A stretch of DNA of 64,000 bases, from NCBI GenBank assembly GCA_041320695.1, contig JBGGOQ010000001.1, positions 620,001-684,000 of the forward strand, written 5' to 3'. The notes beneath the pieces are model-generated. The model saw only the letters and a program-made list of their open reading frames with translations. It made no database searches and was not told the origin of the DNA. Numbering within the stretch: the first letter of the stretch is position 1; each line of letters begins with the position of its first letter. The stretch is from Caldicellulosiruptoraceae bacterium PP1. Its GTDB lineage: Bacteria; Bacillota; Thermoanaerobacteria; Caldicellulosiruptorales; Caldicellulosiruptoraceae. Below, piece by piece: positions 26,057 through 34,188 of this stretch. The position numbers were made by a program, and so were the translations under genes.

Positions 26057-26956
26057 TCATTTTATATTATAGTAACCTTTAACAAAATTGATAAGGTTTT
26101 TATAACATATTTGTTCCACTTCTTTTTGAGTAAAACCAGATTCTTGTAAATATTCTTTTATTATTTCTAAACTTTCAATACCATTAATATTTTCAGGAAA
26201 TTCAAATGCACCATCAAAATCACTTCCAAAACAAATGTAATCAGTTCCAATAATATCAGCTATATATTTTATATGATTAATAATATCAACAATTGTTGAG
26301 TTATTAGTGGCATTCAAAAAGGGCTTATAAAAGTTTATCCCAATAAGCCCCTTATATTCCTTTATTATTTTTATCTGATCGTCTTTTAAATTTCTAACAT
26401 GATTACATAAAGAATAACTATTTGAATGAGAAACAATAAATGGCTTATAAATTATATTTACAGCATCATAAAAAGTTTTATAAGATGCATGAGATAGATC
26501 TACAATAAAATCTAATTTAAGCAGTTGTTTTAATACATCTTCACCAAACCTTGAAAGCCCTTGATTTGTGAATGCCCCTCCCGCTATATGTGTTTTATGG
26601 TTCCAAGTTAACGTAGCAAGTCTATAATTTGCATCTTTTAATAAATATAACTGATCTATTTCATTAATTATGGCAATATCTTCAATACTTAATAAAACAT
26701 TTATTTTTTCAACATCAAATTTACAACCTGTAAAAATATTAATAGCATCATATCTATCTAATTGTTTTGCAAGGTTTATGGCATATCCTACCATATCATA
26801 ATTATTATATTTTGTATCTTGCCATACTGCCATATTTTGAAATAACAACCCTATTTTTTTTGCTCTTTCAAAATCAAAATGCAAATCATTTTTCATCAAA
26901 TCTTTTTTTTCTTTAAATGCAAGTGTTAATGTATCATTATGTGCATCAGCAAACAT
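26057..26956 (-). CDS. Membrane-dipeptidase family (M19) dipeptidase
   Basis: A zinc-dependent dipeptidase of the renal dipeptidase family. ADAHNDTL carries the first metal ligands, DLSHASYKTF, VSHSNSYSLCNH and GSDFDGAFEFP the rest. The length of 299 residues is short but typical of clostridial members. No signal peptide is seen, so it is probably cytoplasmic. It is the last gene of the SAM-riboswitch operon, 22 bases after the MBL hydrolase, which points to sulfur amino acid supply from peptides, though the substrate is unproven. Confidence 0.87.
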   Translation of the reverse strand: MFADAHNDTLTLAFKEKKDLMKNDLHFDFERAKKIGLLFQNMAVWQDTKYNNYDMVGYAINLAKQLDRYDAINIFTGCKFDVEKINVLLSIEDIAIINEIDQLYLLKDANYRLATLTWNHKTHIAGGAFTNQGLSRFGEDVLKQLLKLDFIVDLSHASYKTFYDAVNIIYKPFIVSHSNSYSLCNHVRNLKDDQIKIIKEYKGLIGINFYKPFLNATNNSTIVDIINHIKYIADIIGTDYICFGSDFDGAFEFPENINGIESLEIIKEYLQESGFTQKEVEQICYKNLINFVKGYYNIK

Positions 26957-26978
26957 TTTATATACCTCAAATACTTTT

Positions 26979-27701
26979 TTATAATTCTATGCACTTACCT
27001 TCGGTTGCAATGATAGTATTTTCAAATATATTTTTAGCACATTTTAGCTGTTCAATTCTATCATGTTCAGGCTTAAAATGAGTTAGGCAAAGTTGAATTG
27101 AGTTAGATTCTTTAGCAATTTTAGCAGCTTGTGAAGGCGATAAATGAAATCTTTTATCTTGGCTAATTTTTTCTAAGTCTATATCTTTGTAGCATGAATT
27201 CATTAATAAAAGGTCAGAATCTTTACAAAAATCAATTAAATTATCAAAATAACCTGTGTCAGACGAAAATACAAATTTTTTATTATTATAAACTACAGAA
27301 ACTGCATAACTTTTATAAGGATGGATTCCTTGTAAAAAATCAATTTGTATATCATTAATGTTAAAAGAAAGATTTTCTTCAATTGGCTTTATATTATAAA
27401 CACCCTTTTTTAATTGATTTAATTCGTCAATAGGTTCACTTGGAATATAAAGGTCTATTTTTTTGTTTTTTGATGCAAAATAGTATTTTAAAACACCTAA
27501 ATCAGAAATGTGATCAGAATGTAAATGTGAACAAATAATAAAATCTATTTGCTCAAAATCAAAATATTTGAGAAATTTTGAAATTACACCACTACCACAT
27601 TCTAATAAAATACCTTTATTATTGCATTTAATAAAATAACCTGATGTAGCTAAATCTTTTCCTGGATAGGGACCAACAGAACCAAGAATAGTTATTTGCA
27701 T
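26979..27701 (-). CDS. Metallo-beta-lactamase-fold hydrolase (RNase Z-like)
   Basis: The zinc motif ICSHLHSDHISDL, the FSSDTGYF segment and LCLTHFKPEH give the usual metal ligands of the beta-CASP-less RNase Z-like group. At 240 residues it is shorter than true RNase Z and lacks a visible exosite arm, so tRNA processing is not implied. It is in the SAM-riboswitch operon between metX and the dipeptidase, so a role in methionine-related metabolism is inferred from context only. Confidence 0.82.
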   Translation of the reverse strand: MQITILGSVGPYPGKDLATSGYFIKCNNKGILLECGSGVISKFLKYFDFEQIDFIICSHLHSDHISDLGVLKYYFASKNKKIDLYIPSEPIDELNQLKKGVYNIKPIEENLSFNINDIQIDFLQGIHPYKSYAVSVVYNNKKFVFSSDTGYFDNLIDFCKDSDLLLMNSCYKDIDLEKISQDKRFHLSPSQAAKIAKESNSIQLCLTHFKPEHDRIEQLKCAKNIFENTIIATEGKCIEL

Positions 27702-27713
27702 TAAATCAACTCC

Positions 27714-28841
27714 CTATTTATCTAATTCATCTAGAAAGTCACTTAATATTGGTCTAAATTTATTGTCTTCCACCAAAAAGGAATCATGCCCATAATCTGA
27801 TTCTATCTCATTGTAGTACAGTTTAACACCATATTTTAGTAGCTCATCTCTTGTTTGTCTCATTTGAGAAAGCGGAAATAGAATATCAGATGTAATAGCA
27901 ACTAATAAAAATTTTGCTTTGATTCTTTTTAATGCATTTTCAATACTTCCATATTCTCTTTCAAAATCAAAAAGATCCATTGCTCGCGTTAGATATAAAT
28001 AGGTGTTTGCATCAAATCTTTGAACTAACTTTAATCCCTGATAATGTAAATAACTTTCTACCTCAAATTCTGTATTAAATGAATCAAAAAATGTCTCTAT
28101 TGGGTCTTTTGTTCGTCTATTAAATTTTTTCTCCATTAATACATCGCTTTGGTATGTTATCATGCCTATCATTCGAGCTATTGATAACCCATTTTGTGGG
28201 ATATCATCTCCATAGTAATCTCCGTTTTTCCAATTCGGATCTGACATAATTGCTCTTCGCATAACCTCATTAAATGCTATTGATTGAGGATTAAGTCTTA
28301 AAGGAGATGCTATATTAATTACTCCATCCATAAAATCTGGATAGCTTACTGCCCACTCAAGTGCCTGCATACCTCCCATTGACCCACCTACTACACAATG
28401 AATATGCTCAATATTTAAGCAATCCAAAAGTTTTTTTTGAACATTAACCATATCCTTTATTGTAATTATTGGAAATCTAATTCCATAAGGTTTCCCATCC
28501 TCAGAAATAGAGGATGGGCCAGTTGTCCCTTGACAACCGCCCAAAACATTTGAACAAATAATGAAATATTTATTTGTATCGAATATCTTACCTGGCCCTA
28601 CAAATTTATCCCACCAACCAAGTTTTTCATCTTCTTCTGAGTGTTTTGCAACATGAGAATCGCCAGTTAATGCATGTGTTATTAAAATAATATTATTTTT
28701 TTTATCATTAATAGTTCCATATGTTTCATATGCAACATCAATTGGTCCAAAGTATTTACCACTTTCGAGCTTAAAATCTTTATTTTGAGCAAATCTTACA
28801 TATTTTTTGTAACCTTCTTCATAAAAGAAACAATCTTGCAA
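27714..28841 (-). CDS. metX: Homoserine O-acetyltransferase
   Basis: It activates homoserine with an acyl group for methionine synthesis. The alpha/beta-hydrolase nucleophile motif is GGSMGGMQALEW, with NVLGGCQGTTGPSS and the catalytic end DYGHDSFLVE. The length of 375 residues is typical. Acetyl versus succinyl donor cannot be decided by eye. The start is TTG at 28841 with GGGGG eight bases upstream. It lies between metY and the MBL gene in the SAM-riboswitch operon, giving acyl-homoserine for MetY. Confidence 0.94.
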   Translation of the reverse strand: MQDCFFYEEGYKKYVRFAQNKDFKLESGKYFGPIDVAYETYGTINDKKNNIILITHALTGDSHVAKHSEEDEKLGWWDKFVGPGKIFDTNKYFIICSNVLGGCQGTTGPSSISEDGKPYGIRFPIITIKDMVNVQKKLLDCLNIEHIHCVVGGSMGGMQALEWAVSYPDFMDGVINIASPLRLNPQSIAFNEVMRRAIMSDPNWKNGDYYGDDIPQNGLSIARMIGMITYQSDVLMEKKFNRRTKDPIETFFDSFNTEFEVESYLHYQGLKLVQRFDANTYLYLTRAMDLFDFEREYGSIENALKRIKAKFLLVAITSDILFPLSQMRQTRDELLKYGVKLYYNEIESDYGHDSFLVEDNKFRPILSDFLDELDK

Positions 28842-28863
28842 CTAATTTACCCCCAGCTAAAAA

Positions 28864-30138
28864 TTATACTTTATTTAATGCATTGTCAATATCATATATT
28901 AAATCGTCAATTTCTTCAATACCTATTGATACTCTAATCATTTCTGGTTTTACCCCTGCCATTTTTTGTTCTTCTTGGCTCAATTGTTGATGTGTTGTTG
29001 AAGCTGGGTGTATTATTAAAGATTTTGCATCGCCAACATTGGCTAAATGTGAGAATAATTGTACTGATTCTATCACTTTTTTTGCAGCATCATATCCGCC
29101 CTTTAGTCCAAAAGTAAAAATAGCACCTGGGCCTTTTGGAAGATACTTTTTGTATAAACTATGATATTTATTATCAGCTAAATAAGGATAGTTTACCCAT
29201 TCTACTTTTGGATGTTTATTTAGATATTCAGCAAGTTTTATTGCATTATCAACATGTTTTTTCATCCTTAGAGATAATGTTTCAAGACCTAATAAAAGTA
29301 AGAAAGCATTAAATGGTGAAAGGCACGCACCTACATCTCTTAGTAGATTAAGCCTAAGTTTTGCTATATAAGCACCTTCTTTAAATGCTTCTTTATAATT
29401 AAGACCATGATAGCTTGGATCAGGCTCATTTAACTCAGGGAATTTCTCTTTGTTCCAATCAAATTTACCAGAATCTATAACAATTCCAGCAATTGAAGTT
29501 CCATGCCCACCCAAAAATTTTGTAGCAGAATAAACAACAATATCTGCTCCAAAATCAAATGGTCTAAATAAATAAGGTGTAGCAAATGTATTGTCAACAA
29601 TTAGTGGTATATTGTTGGAATGTGCTATTTTTGCTATTTCCTCGATATCAGGTATGTTTATATTTGGATTGCCTAATGTTTCTAAAAATATTGCTTTAGT
29701 TTTTTCATTAATTGCTTTTTCAAAATTTTCCACGTTATCTGGATCAACAAATCTAACATTAATACCAAATTTCTTGAAGGTATGAGATAATAATGTAAAT
29801 GTTCCTCCATACAATGTACTTGCAGCTACTATTTCATCTCCGCTTTTTGCAATATTTAAAATTGAGTATGTTATAGCAGCTTGCCCAGATGATGTAGCAA
29901 CAGCACCAACACCACCTTCAAGAAGGCTCATCCTTTTTTCAAACACATCAACTGTTGGATTACCTAATCTGGTATAAATATTTCCTACTTTTTTAAGTGC
30001 AAATAAGTCTGCTGCCTCTTCAGGAGTTTCAAAAATATATGATGTTGTTTGATAAATAGGTACTGCCCTTGATTTTGATGAATCAATCTCGTGTCCTCCA
30101 TGCACTTGAATAGTATCAAATCCAAATCTTCTTTCCAT
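28864..30138 (-). CDS. metY: O-acetylhomoserine sulfhydrylase
   Basis: A PLP enzyme of the Cys/Met metabolism family that makes homocysteine from O-acetylhomoserine and sulfide. The PLP lysine motif is [13 protein letters not shown], with FDTIQVHGG at the start and [10 protein letters not shown] near the end, typical of the 424-residue MetY group rather than MetB/MetC. It is the first gene after the SAM riboswitch. ATG at 30138 has AAAGGAGAG. Confidence 0.95.
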   Translation of the reverse strand: MERRFGFDTIQVHGGHEIDSSKSRAVPIYQTTSYIFETPEEAADLFALKKVGNIYTRLGNPTVDVFEKRMSLLEGGVGAVATSSGQAAITYSILNIAKSGDEIVAASTLYGGTFTLLSHTFKKFGINVRFVDPDNVENFEKAINEKTKAIFLETLGNPNINIPDIEEIAKIAHSNNIPLIVDNTFATPYLFRPFDFGADIVVYSATKFLGGHGTSIAGIVIDSGKFDWNKEKFPELNEPDPSYHGLNYKEAFKEGAYIAKLRLNLLRDVGACLSPFNAFLLLLGLETLSLRMKKHVDNAIKLAEYLNKHPKVEWVNYPYLADNKYHSLYKKYLPKGPGAIFTFGLKGGYDAAKKVIESVQLFSHLANVGDAKSLIIHPASTTHQQLSQEEQKMAGVKPEMIRVSIGIEEIDDLIYDIDNALNKV

Positions 30139-30163
30139 TTTAATTACTCTCCTTTCATAAAAT

Positions 30164-30202
30164 AAAAAAGTCTTCTTGCAGATAAGATGCTAAGAAGACT
30201 TT
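30164..30202 (-). terminator. Expression-platform terminator of the SAM riboswitch
   Basis: On the minus strand AAAGTCTTCTT pairs with AAGAAGACTTT around a 14-base loop, followed by a T run, just before metY. The loop and 5' arm can instead pair with the sequence that follows the aptamer P1, forming an antiterminator of about 16 pairs with a two-base bulge. Confidence 0.9.
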
Positions 30203-30214
30203 AACTTTTTAGCA

Positions 30215-30320
30215 CTTCTTATCTGCCAGGTGATAAACCTGCTGGAATTAGCACCAAGAAATATTTTTCCGGTTGCCGGGCTTCATTGGGCCAGTCCCTC
30301 CGCCACTCTTGATAAGAAGT
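30215..30320 (-). ncRNA. SAM-I riboswitch (S-box) upstream of metY
   Basis: On the minus strand the conserved S-box core is present: CTTCTTATC closing helix, AGAGTGGCGGAGGGACTGGC, then CCCGGCAACC and GGTGCTAATTCCAGC, ending with GATAAGAAG that closes P1. When SAM is bound the downstream terminator at 30164-30202 should form and switch off the metY-metX-MBL-dipeptidase operon. Confidence 0.95.
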
Positions 30321-30342
30321 TTTATTTTTTTGTATTGCAGTT

Positions 30343-30371
30343 ATTATAGCAAAATATACTTTAAAGGTCAA
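30343..30371 (-). promoter_or_regulatory. Promoter of the SAM-riboswitch operon
   Basis: On the minus strand TTGACC, a 17-base spacer and TATAAT, placing the transcript start about 15 bases before the aptamer. Confidence 0.8.
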
Positions 30372-30382
30372 TACTATACTAA

Positions 30383-30670
30383 TTATATCTGTATTCTTGG
30401 TTTTGTTTTAGATTGTCTAAATACCACAATCTTCCTACCAATAACTTGAACAGGTTCTGCGTTTAATGTTTCACAAATTGATTTAATTGCATCCTTAGGT
30501 GAGATATCTGAATTTTTCTCAAGAGATATCTTAATTAATTCTCTTGCTTCTAAAGCGTCATCAATTTGTTTTAATACCTCATTAGTTATTCCTTCTTTCC
30601 CTATATGAATAATGGAACTGAAGTCGTTAGCCATTGCTCTTAAAATTGATCTTTGCTTTGATGTTATCAT
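30383..30670 (-). CDS. yhbY: YhbY/CRM-domain RNA-binding protein
   Basis: A small 95-residue CRM-domain protein that associates with pre-50S ribosomal particles. HIGKEGITNEVLKQIDDALEARELIK and QVIGRKIVVFR are the family pattern, with GKEG as the RNA-binding loop. ATG at 30670 has AAAGGAG. It lies just after a terminator at 30699-30724 at the end of the rplU-obg cluster, so it is probably expressed by read-through. The location beside obg fits a ribosome assembly role. Confidence 0.93.
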   Translation of the reverse strand: MITSKQRSILRAMANDFSSIIHIGKEGITNEVLKQIDDALEARELIKISLEKNSDISPKDAIKSICETLNAEPVQVIGRKIVVFRQSKTKPRIQI

Positions 30671-30693
30671 AAAACCAACTCCTTTATTAAACT

Positions 30694-30724
30694 TAAAAAG
30701 GCAGAAAGAATGGTCTTTCTGCCT
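30694..30724 (-). terminator. Terminator between the 61-residue gene and yhbY
   Basis: AGGCAGAAAGA and TCTTTCTGCCT form a perfect 11-base-pair stem with a four-base loop, then TTTT on the minus strand, about 25 bases before the yhbY start. Confidence 0.88.
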
Positions 30725-30732
30725 GTATATTC

Positions 30733-30918
30733 TTAAACTTCCACTTCTTTTCTGGATTTTCTACGCTGCTTTTCGTATTCAGGATCCCCCTTTTTCCAAC
30801 CGCTTCTTACCTTTTCAACTACCTTTGATTGATTTGAATCAACTACAAATCCATTTTCTTTAAAACAAAAGTACGCACTATTCCCTGCTTTACAATTTCC
30901 ACAATTGATGCATTCCAT
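30733..30918 (-). CDS. Small cysteine-rich protein near obg
   Basis: A 61-residue protein starting MECINCGNCKAG, with four cysteines in all (two C-x2-C style pairs and the later YFCF), ending GWKKGDPEYEKQRRKSRKEVEV. I recall near-identical endings in small clostridial proteins next to obg, function unknown. The cysteines may bind metal and the basic tail may contact RNA. ATG at 30918 lies 14 bases after GGAGG; a TTG at 30939 directly overlaps that site and is less likely. Confidence 0.75.
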   Translation of the reverse strand: MECINCGNCKAGNSAYFCFKENGFVVDSNQSKVVEKVRSGWKKGDPEYEKQRRKSRKEVEV

Positions 30919-31025
30919 ATTGAAAAGATAAACCTCCAAACCTTTTTTAGATTTATTTTTTATACCACGATTTTACTACATTCTTAAAATTTTGTCCATA
31001 TTATTTCATTTCAATTATGTTACAA

Positions 31026-32309
31026 TTATTCGTAATACTCAAATTCTACATCAAGAATTCTAACCAGATCACCATCTTTTATACCCATTTCTCTTAGCTT
31101 GTTAAAAATGCCTAATTCATTTAAAAAGTTTTGGAAATATCTAAAAGAATCATAATCATTTATTACAATATTCCTTGCCACTTTTTCAACAACAGTTCCC
31201 TCTATAACAAATACATCATTTTCCTTTTTTATACTAATTGGCTTTTCTTCTTTCTTTTTATAATATACAAAGGTTCGAGGTTTTTTATCTGACTCAAAAT
31301 CTTTTTCTTTTCTAACTTGTTTCAAAATTTCATATGCTCTTTGTACAACTTCTTTTATTCCAAAATTAGTTGCTGCTGATATTGGATAAACTTCATATCC
31401 TATTTTTTCTATTTCACTTTTGAAAAATTCGTAATATCCCTGAGCATCTGGTAAGTCCATTTTATTAGCTGCAACAATTTGAGGTTTTTTACTAAGTTCA
31501 GTGCTGTATTGTTTTAATTCATTATTTATTTTTATAAAATCGTCAATTGGTTCTCTACCTTCAATACCAGATACATCAACAACATGAATCAAAACATCTG
31601 TTCTTTCTATATGTCTTAAAAAATAATATCCTAACCCTGCTCCCTGAGAAGCACCTTCAATTAGGCCAGGAATATCTGCTAATACAAAACTTTCTCCACT
31701 ATCAATATAAACAATACCTAAATTAGGTTGTTTTGTTGTAAATGGATAATTTGCAATTTCAGGCTTTGCATTTGTTGCAATTGATAAGAAGGTTGATTTA
31801 CCTACGTTTGGAAATCCTATAAGTCCTACATCGGCTATTAACTTTAATTCTAATATTACCCACATTTCATCTCCCTTTTCTCCAACCTCTGAAAATCGAG
31901 GAACTTGCCTTGTAGGAGTAGCAAAATGAGTGTTTCCTCTACCTCCTCTTCCTCCATGAGCAACTATTGCTTTATCCCCTTCTATGCTTAAGTCAGCAAT
32001 TACATCACCAGTTTGCTCATCTTTTATAACAGTCCCAACTGGCACCTTTATTATAAGGTCTTCTCCGTCTTTGCCATGCATATTATTAGGGCCGCCTTTT
32101 TCACCATTCTCAGCTTTGTAATGCCTTTTATATTTAAAGTCTAAAAGTGTATTTAGTTCTCTATCAGCAATAAATATTACATCTCCACCTTTGCCACCAT
32201 CACCACCTGCTGGACCACCTGCTGGAACATATTTTTCTCTTCTGAAAGCAACAATACCATCTCCACCATCGCCAGCCTTTATATAAATCTTTGCGTAATC
32301 AGCAAACAT
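31026..32309 (-). CDS. obgE: Obg family GTPase
   Basis: An essential GTPase of 50S assembly and, in Bacillus, stress and sporulation control. The glycine-rich Obg domain (about residues 1-158: GGDGGDGIVAFRREKY onward) is followed by the G domain with GFPNVGKSTF and DIPGLIEGASQG, AANKMDLP and SAATNFGI. The C-terminal OCT domain (about 340-427) is present. ATG at 32309 has GGAGGGA and gives 427 residues. An upstream in-frame extension lacks support. It is separated from rpmA by a terminator. Confidence 0.96.
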   Translation of the reverse strand: MFADYAKIYIKAGDGGDGIVAFRREKYVPAGGPAGGDGGKGGDVIFIADRELNTLLDFKYKRHYKAENGEKGGPNNMHGKDGEDLIIKVPVGTVIKDEQTGDVIADLSIEGDKAIVAHGGRGGRGNTHFATPTRQVPRFSEVGEKGDEMWVILELKLIADVGLIGFPNVGKSTFLSIATNAKPEIANYPFTTKQPNLGIVYIDSGESFVLADIPGLIEGASQGAGLGYYFLRHIERTDVLIHVVDVSGIEGREPIDDFIKINNELKQYSTELSKKPQIVAANKMDLPDAQGYYEFFKSEIEKIGYEVYPISAATNFGIKEVVQRAYEILKQVRKEKDFESDKKPRTFVYYKKKEEKPISIKKENDVFVIEGTVVEKVARNIVINDYDSFRYFQNFLNELGIFNKLREMGIKDGDLVRILDVEFEYYE

Positions 32310-32330
32310 CTTATCCCTCCATATACATAA

Positions 32331-32363
32331 TAAAAAAGAGACAAACATTTTAGTTTGCCTCTT
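32331..32363 (-). terminator. Terminator between rpmA and obgE
   Basis: AAGAGGCAAAC and GTTTGTCTCTT pair over 11 positions with one G-T, six-base loop, then TTTTTT on the minus strand, about 25 bases before the obgE start. Confidence 0.82.
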
Positions 32364-32374
32364 AAATTAGTCTT

Positions 32375-32677
32375 TTATTGAACAAAGGTTGCTTGATTTT
32401 CAGGAACTATTGATACAACTTTCTTTCCAAGTCTGTTTGTTTCAAACTTTACATAGCCTGTCTCTAAAGCAAATAATGTATCATCTTTTCCTATACCAAC
32501 ATTCTTACCTGGATGATATTTTGTTCCCCTTTGTCTTACTAAAATGTTACCTGCTAAAACAAATTGACCATCAGATCTTTTAACACCAAGTCTCTTTGAT
32601 TCGCTGTCTCTTCCGTTTCTTGTTGAGCCACCTGCTTTTTTATGAGCAAAAAGCTGAATATCAAATCTTAATATCAT
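32375..32677 (-). CDS. rpmA: 50S ribosomal protein L27 with cleavable leader
   Basis: L27 reaches into the peptidyl transferase centre. The mature part is [21 protein letters not shown]. It is preceded by [10 protein letters not shown], the Firmicute N-terminal extension that Prp protease removes between Phe10 and Ala11. The 100-residue length is normal. ATG at 32677 has GGAGGTG. It is flanked by prp, whose product processes it. Confidence 0.96.
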   Translation of the reverse strand: MILRFDIQLFAHKKAGGSTRNGRDSESKRLGVKRSDGQFVLAGNILVRQRGTKYHPGKNVGIGKDDTLFALETGYVKFETNRLGKKVVSIVPENQATFVQ

Positions 32678-32678
32678 G

Positions 32679-33002
32679 TTAATTCACCTCCACATAAACA
32701 TTTTTAGGATATTGTTGCATTAATTCTTTTAATCCAATTAAAGTAGTTTCTAATAAAACATTACATCTTTCTATTTTTGTATTGTTTGTTTCATTAATTT
32801 CAAAAAGTAAATAGCCTTTATCTTGTATTAACCTATGCTTAATACCAACAACCTCAATACATCCATTTACATTTGTAAGTAAAATACCAGAGGCTGCAGC
32901 ACAAACAATATCTTTTCCTTCAATATCAAAGCCACTATGCCCTTGAACAACAAGTTTTGTAAAATTCCCCTTGTTGTCTTTATAAAATACAGCTTTAATC
33001 AT
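32679..33002 (-). CDS. prp: Ribosomal-processing cysteine protease Prp
   Basis: It cleaves the leader of L27. The catalytic pair fits: His22 in QGHSGFD and Cys34 in DIVCAAASG, at the same positions as reported for the Staphylococcus enzyme. The length of 107 residues is typical. It is packed between rplU and rpmA with one base on each side. The ribosome binding site is weak, so coupling to rplU is likely. Confidence 0.95.
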   Translation of the reverse strand: MIKAVFYKDNKGNFTKLVVQGHSGFDIEGKDIVCAAASGILLTNVNGCIEVVGIKHRLIQDKGYLLFEINETNNTKIERCNVLLETTLIGLKELMQQYPKNVYVEVN

Positions 33003-33003
33003 C

Positions 33004-33315
33004 TTATTTTGAAATTTTTACAATTTGAATCTTTGTATAATATTGACGATGTCCTAATGTTCTGTGGTAACCAGTCTTAGATTTATAATTGAAAACTACA
33101 ACCTTTTTGTCTTTTGCAGTTTCTAATACCTTTGCTTCAACAAAAGCACCATCAACATATGGTTTCCCTACAACAAGTCCATCTTGGGTAGATACTGCTA
33201 AAACCTTGTCAATTTTTACAATACTATCATTTCCAGCATTTAGCTTTTCAACCTTTAGTACGTCTCCTTCTTGGACTCTGTATTGCTTACCACCTGTTTC
33301 AATTATAGCATACAT
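33004..33315 (-). CDS. rplU: 50S ribosomal protein L21
   Basis: It starts [18 protein letters not shown] and ends with [27 protein letters not shown], the diagnostic L21 sequence. It binds 23S rRNA in the 50S subunit. The length of 103 residues is normal. ATG at 33315 has GAGGAGG. It is the first gene of the rplU-prp-rpmA-obg cluster and has a structured leader and promoter upstream. Confidence 0.97.
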   Translation of the reverse strand: MYAIIETGGKQYRVQEGDVLKVEKLNAGNDSIVKIDKVLAVSTQDGLVVGKPYVDGAFVEAKVLETAKDKKVVVFNYKSKTGYHRTLGHRQYYTKIQIVKISK

Positions 33316-33380
33316 TTTATTACCTCCTCAAATTAAATTATCGCCGCTACGGCAGTATAAACCTTTGCGTGCGAAACAAC
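33316..33380 (-). ncRNA. Putative L21 leader RNA
   Basis: Between the promoter and rplU lie about 65 bases with a GCCG-TAG-CGGC hairpin and a conserved-looking GTTTCGCACGCAAAGG segment, which resembles the Firmicute L21 leader thought to mediate feedback by L21. I rely on position and general look, not on an alignment. Confidence 0.5.
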
Positions 33381-33386
33381 ATTACA

Positions 33387-33415
33387 ATTATAGCATGCAT
33401 CTTAACAATATACAA
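33387..33415 (-). promoter_or_regulatory. Promoter of the rplU cluster
   Basis: On the minus strand TTGTAT, a 17-base spacer and TATAAT, giving a start near 33380. Confidence 0.7.
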
Positions 33416-33512
33416 GATGAAATATTTGATTTTTATTTTATGAAATTATTATAGCGTTCTAGTTATTTTTTTTATATAATGAATAATATTCATATCATAT
33501 TGGAGGTTACAT

Positions 33513-34187
33513 ATGACTTCAGCACAACTCAAAGTCTTAGCATGTCTTTTTATGTTAATTGATCATATAGGAGTTATAATATATCCTGATATTATTACTT
33601 TTAGAATCATAGGTAGACTTGCATTCCCTATTTTTGTGTTTTTTATTGTTGAAGGTTTTTTAAAAACAAGAGACATTACATTGTATTTAGGTAGATTAAC
33701 AATATTTGCAATTATATCGCAGTTCGCATTTTCATATGCATTTAATACATCATCATTAAATGTCTTATATACATTTATATTTGGCCTATTATCTTTGTAC
33801 ATACATAAAAAGAATAATGATATAAAAGTAGTCTTTTTACTAGCTTTAATAGCTCAACTTGTTGATACTGACTACGGTGCTTTTGGGGTAATACTTATAT
33901 TTATATTTTATAAATTCTACCAAGACAGAAAAAAACTTATCAAATATTTTACTATAATAGTATTTTTATTTTCTTTATTAACTATTCTTTTTGATGTATT
34001 TTATTACAAAGAAGATTTAAGTAGTTTATTGTATTCACCTATTTTATATGAACCTATATGTTTAGCCTCCCTAATACTAATAAATCATTATAATGGGAAA
34101 AAGGGGGCAAATCTAAAATATCTATTTTATATATTTTACCCCCTTCATTTAGTAATATTAAGGCTTATTCAGATATATTTATTATGA
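33513..34187 (+). CDS. TraX-like integral membrane protein
   Basis: A 224-residue protein with about six or seven membrane segments. The start TSAQLKVLACLFMLIDHIGV and the RIIGRLAFPIFVFFIVEGF segment are typical of the TraX family, which in F plasmids acetylates pilin and elsewhere is of unknown role in Firmicutes. YIFYPLHLVILRLIQ at the C-terminus is also typical. The start has GGAGG. It is convergent with the epimerase gene with one base between stops. Confidence 0.82.
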   Translation: MTSAQLKVLACLFMLIDHIGVIIYPDIITFRIIGRLAFPIFVFFIVEGFLKTRDITLYLGRLTIFAIISQFAFSYAFNTSSLNVLYTFIFGLLSLYIHKKNNDIKVVFLLALIAQLVDTDYGAFGVILIFIFYKFYQDRKKLIKYFTIIVFLFSLLTILFDVFYYKEDLSSLLYSPILYEPICLASLILINHYNGKKGANLKYLFYIFYPLHLVILRLIQIYLL

Positions 34188-34188
34188 T

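Noticed and set aside
26979-27701. True RNase Z (rnz)
   Set aside because: The protein is too short, lacks the exosite arm and sits in a methionine operon, so only the MBL fold is claimed.
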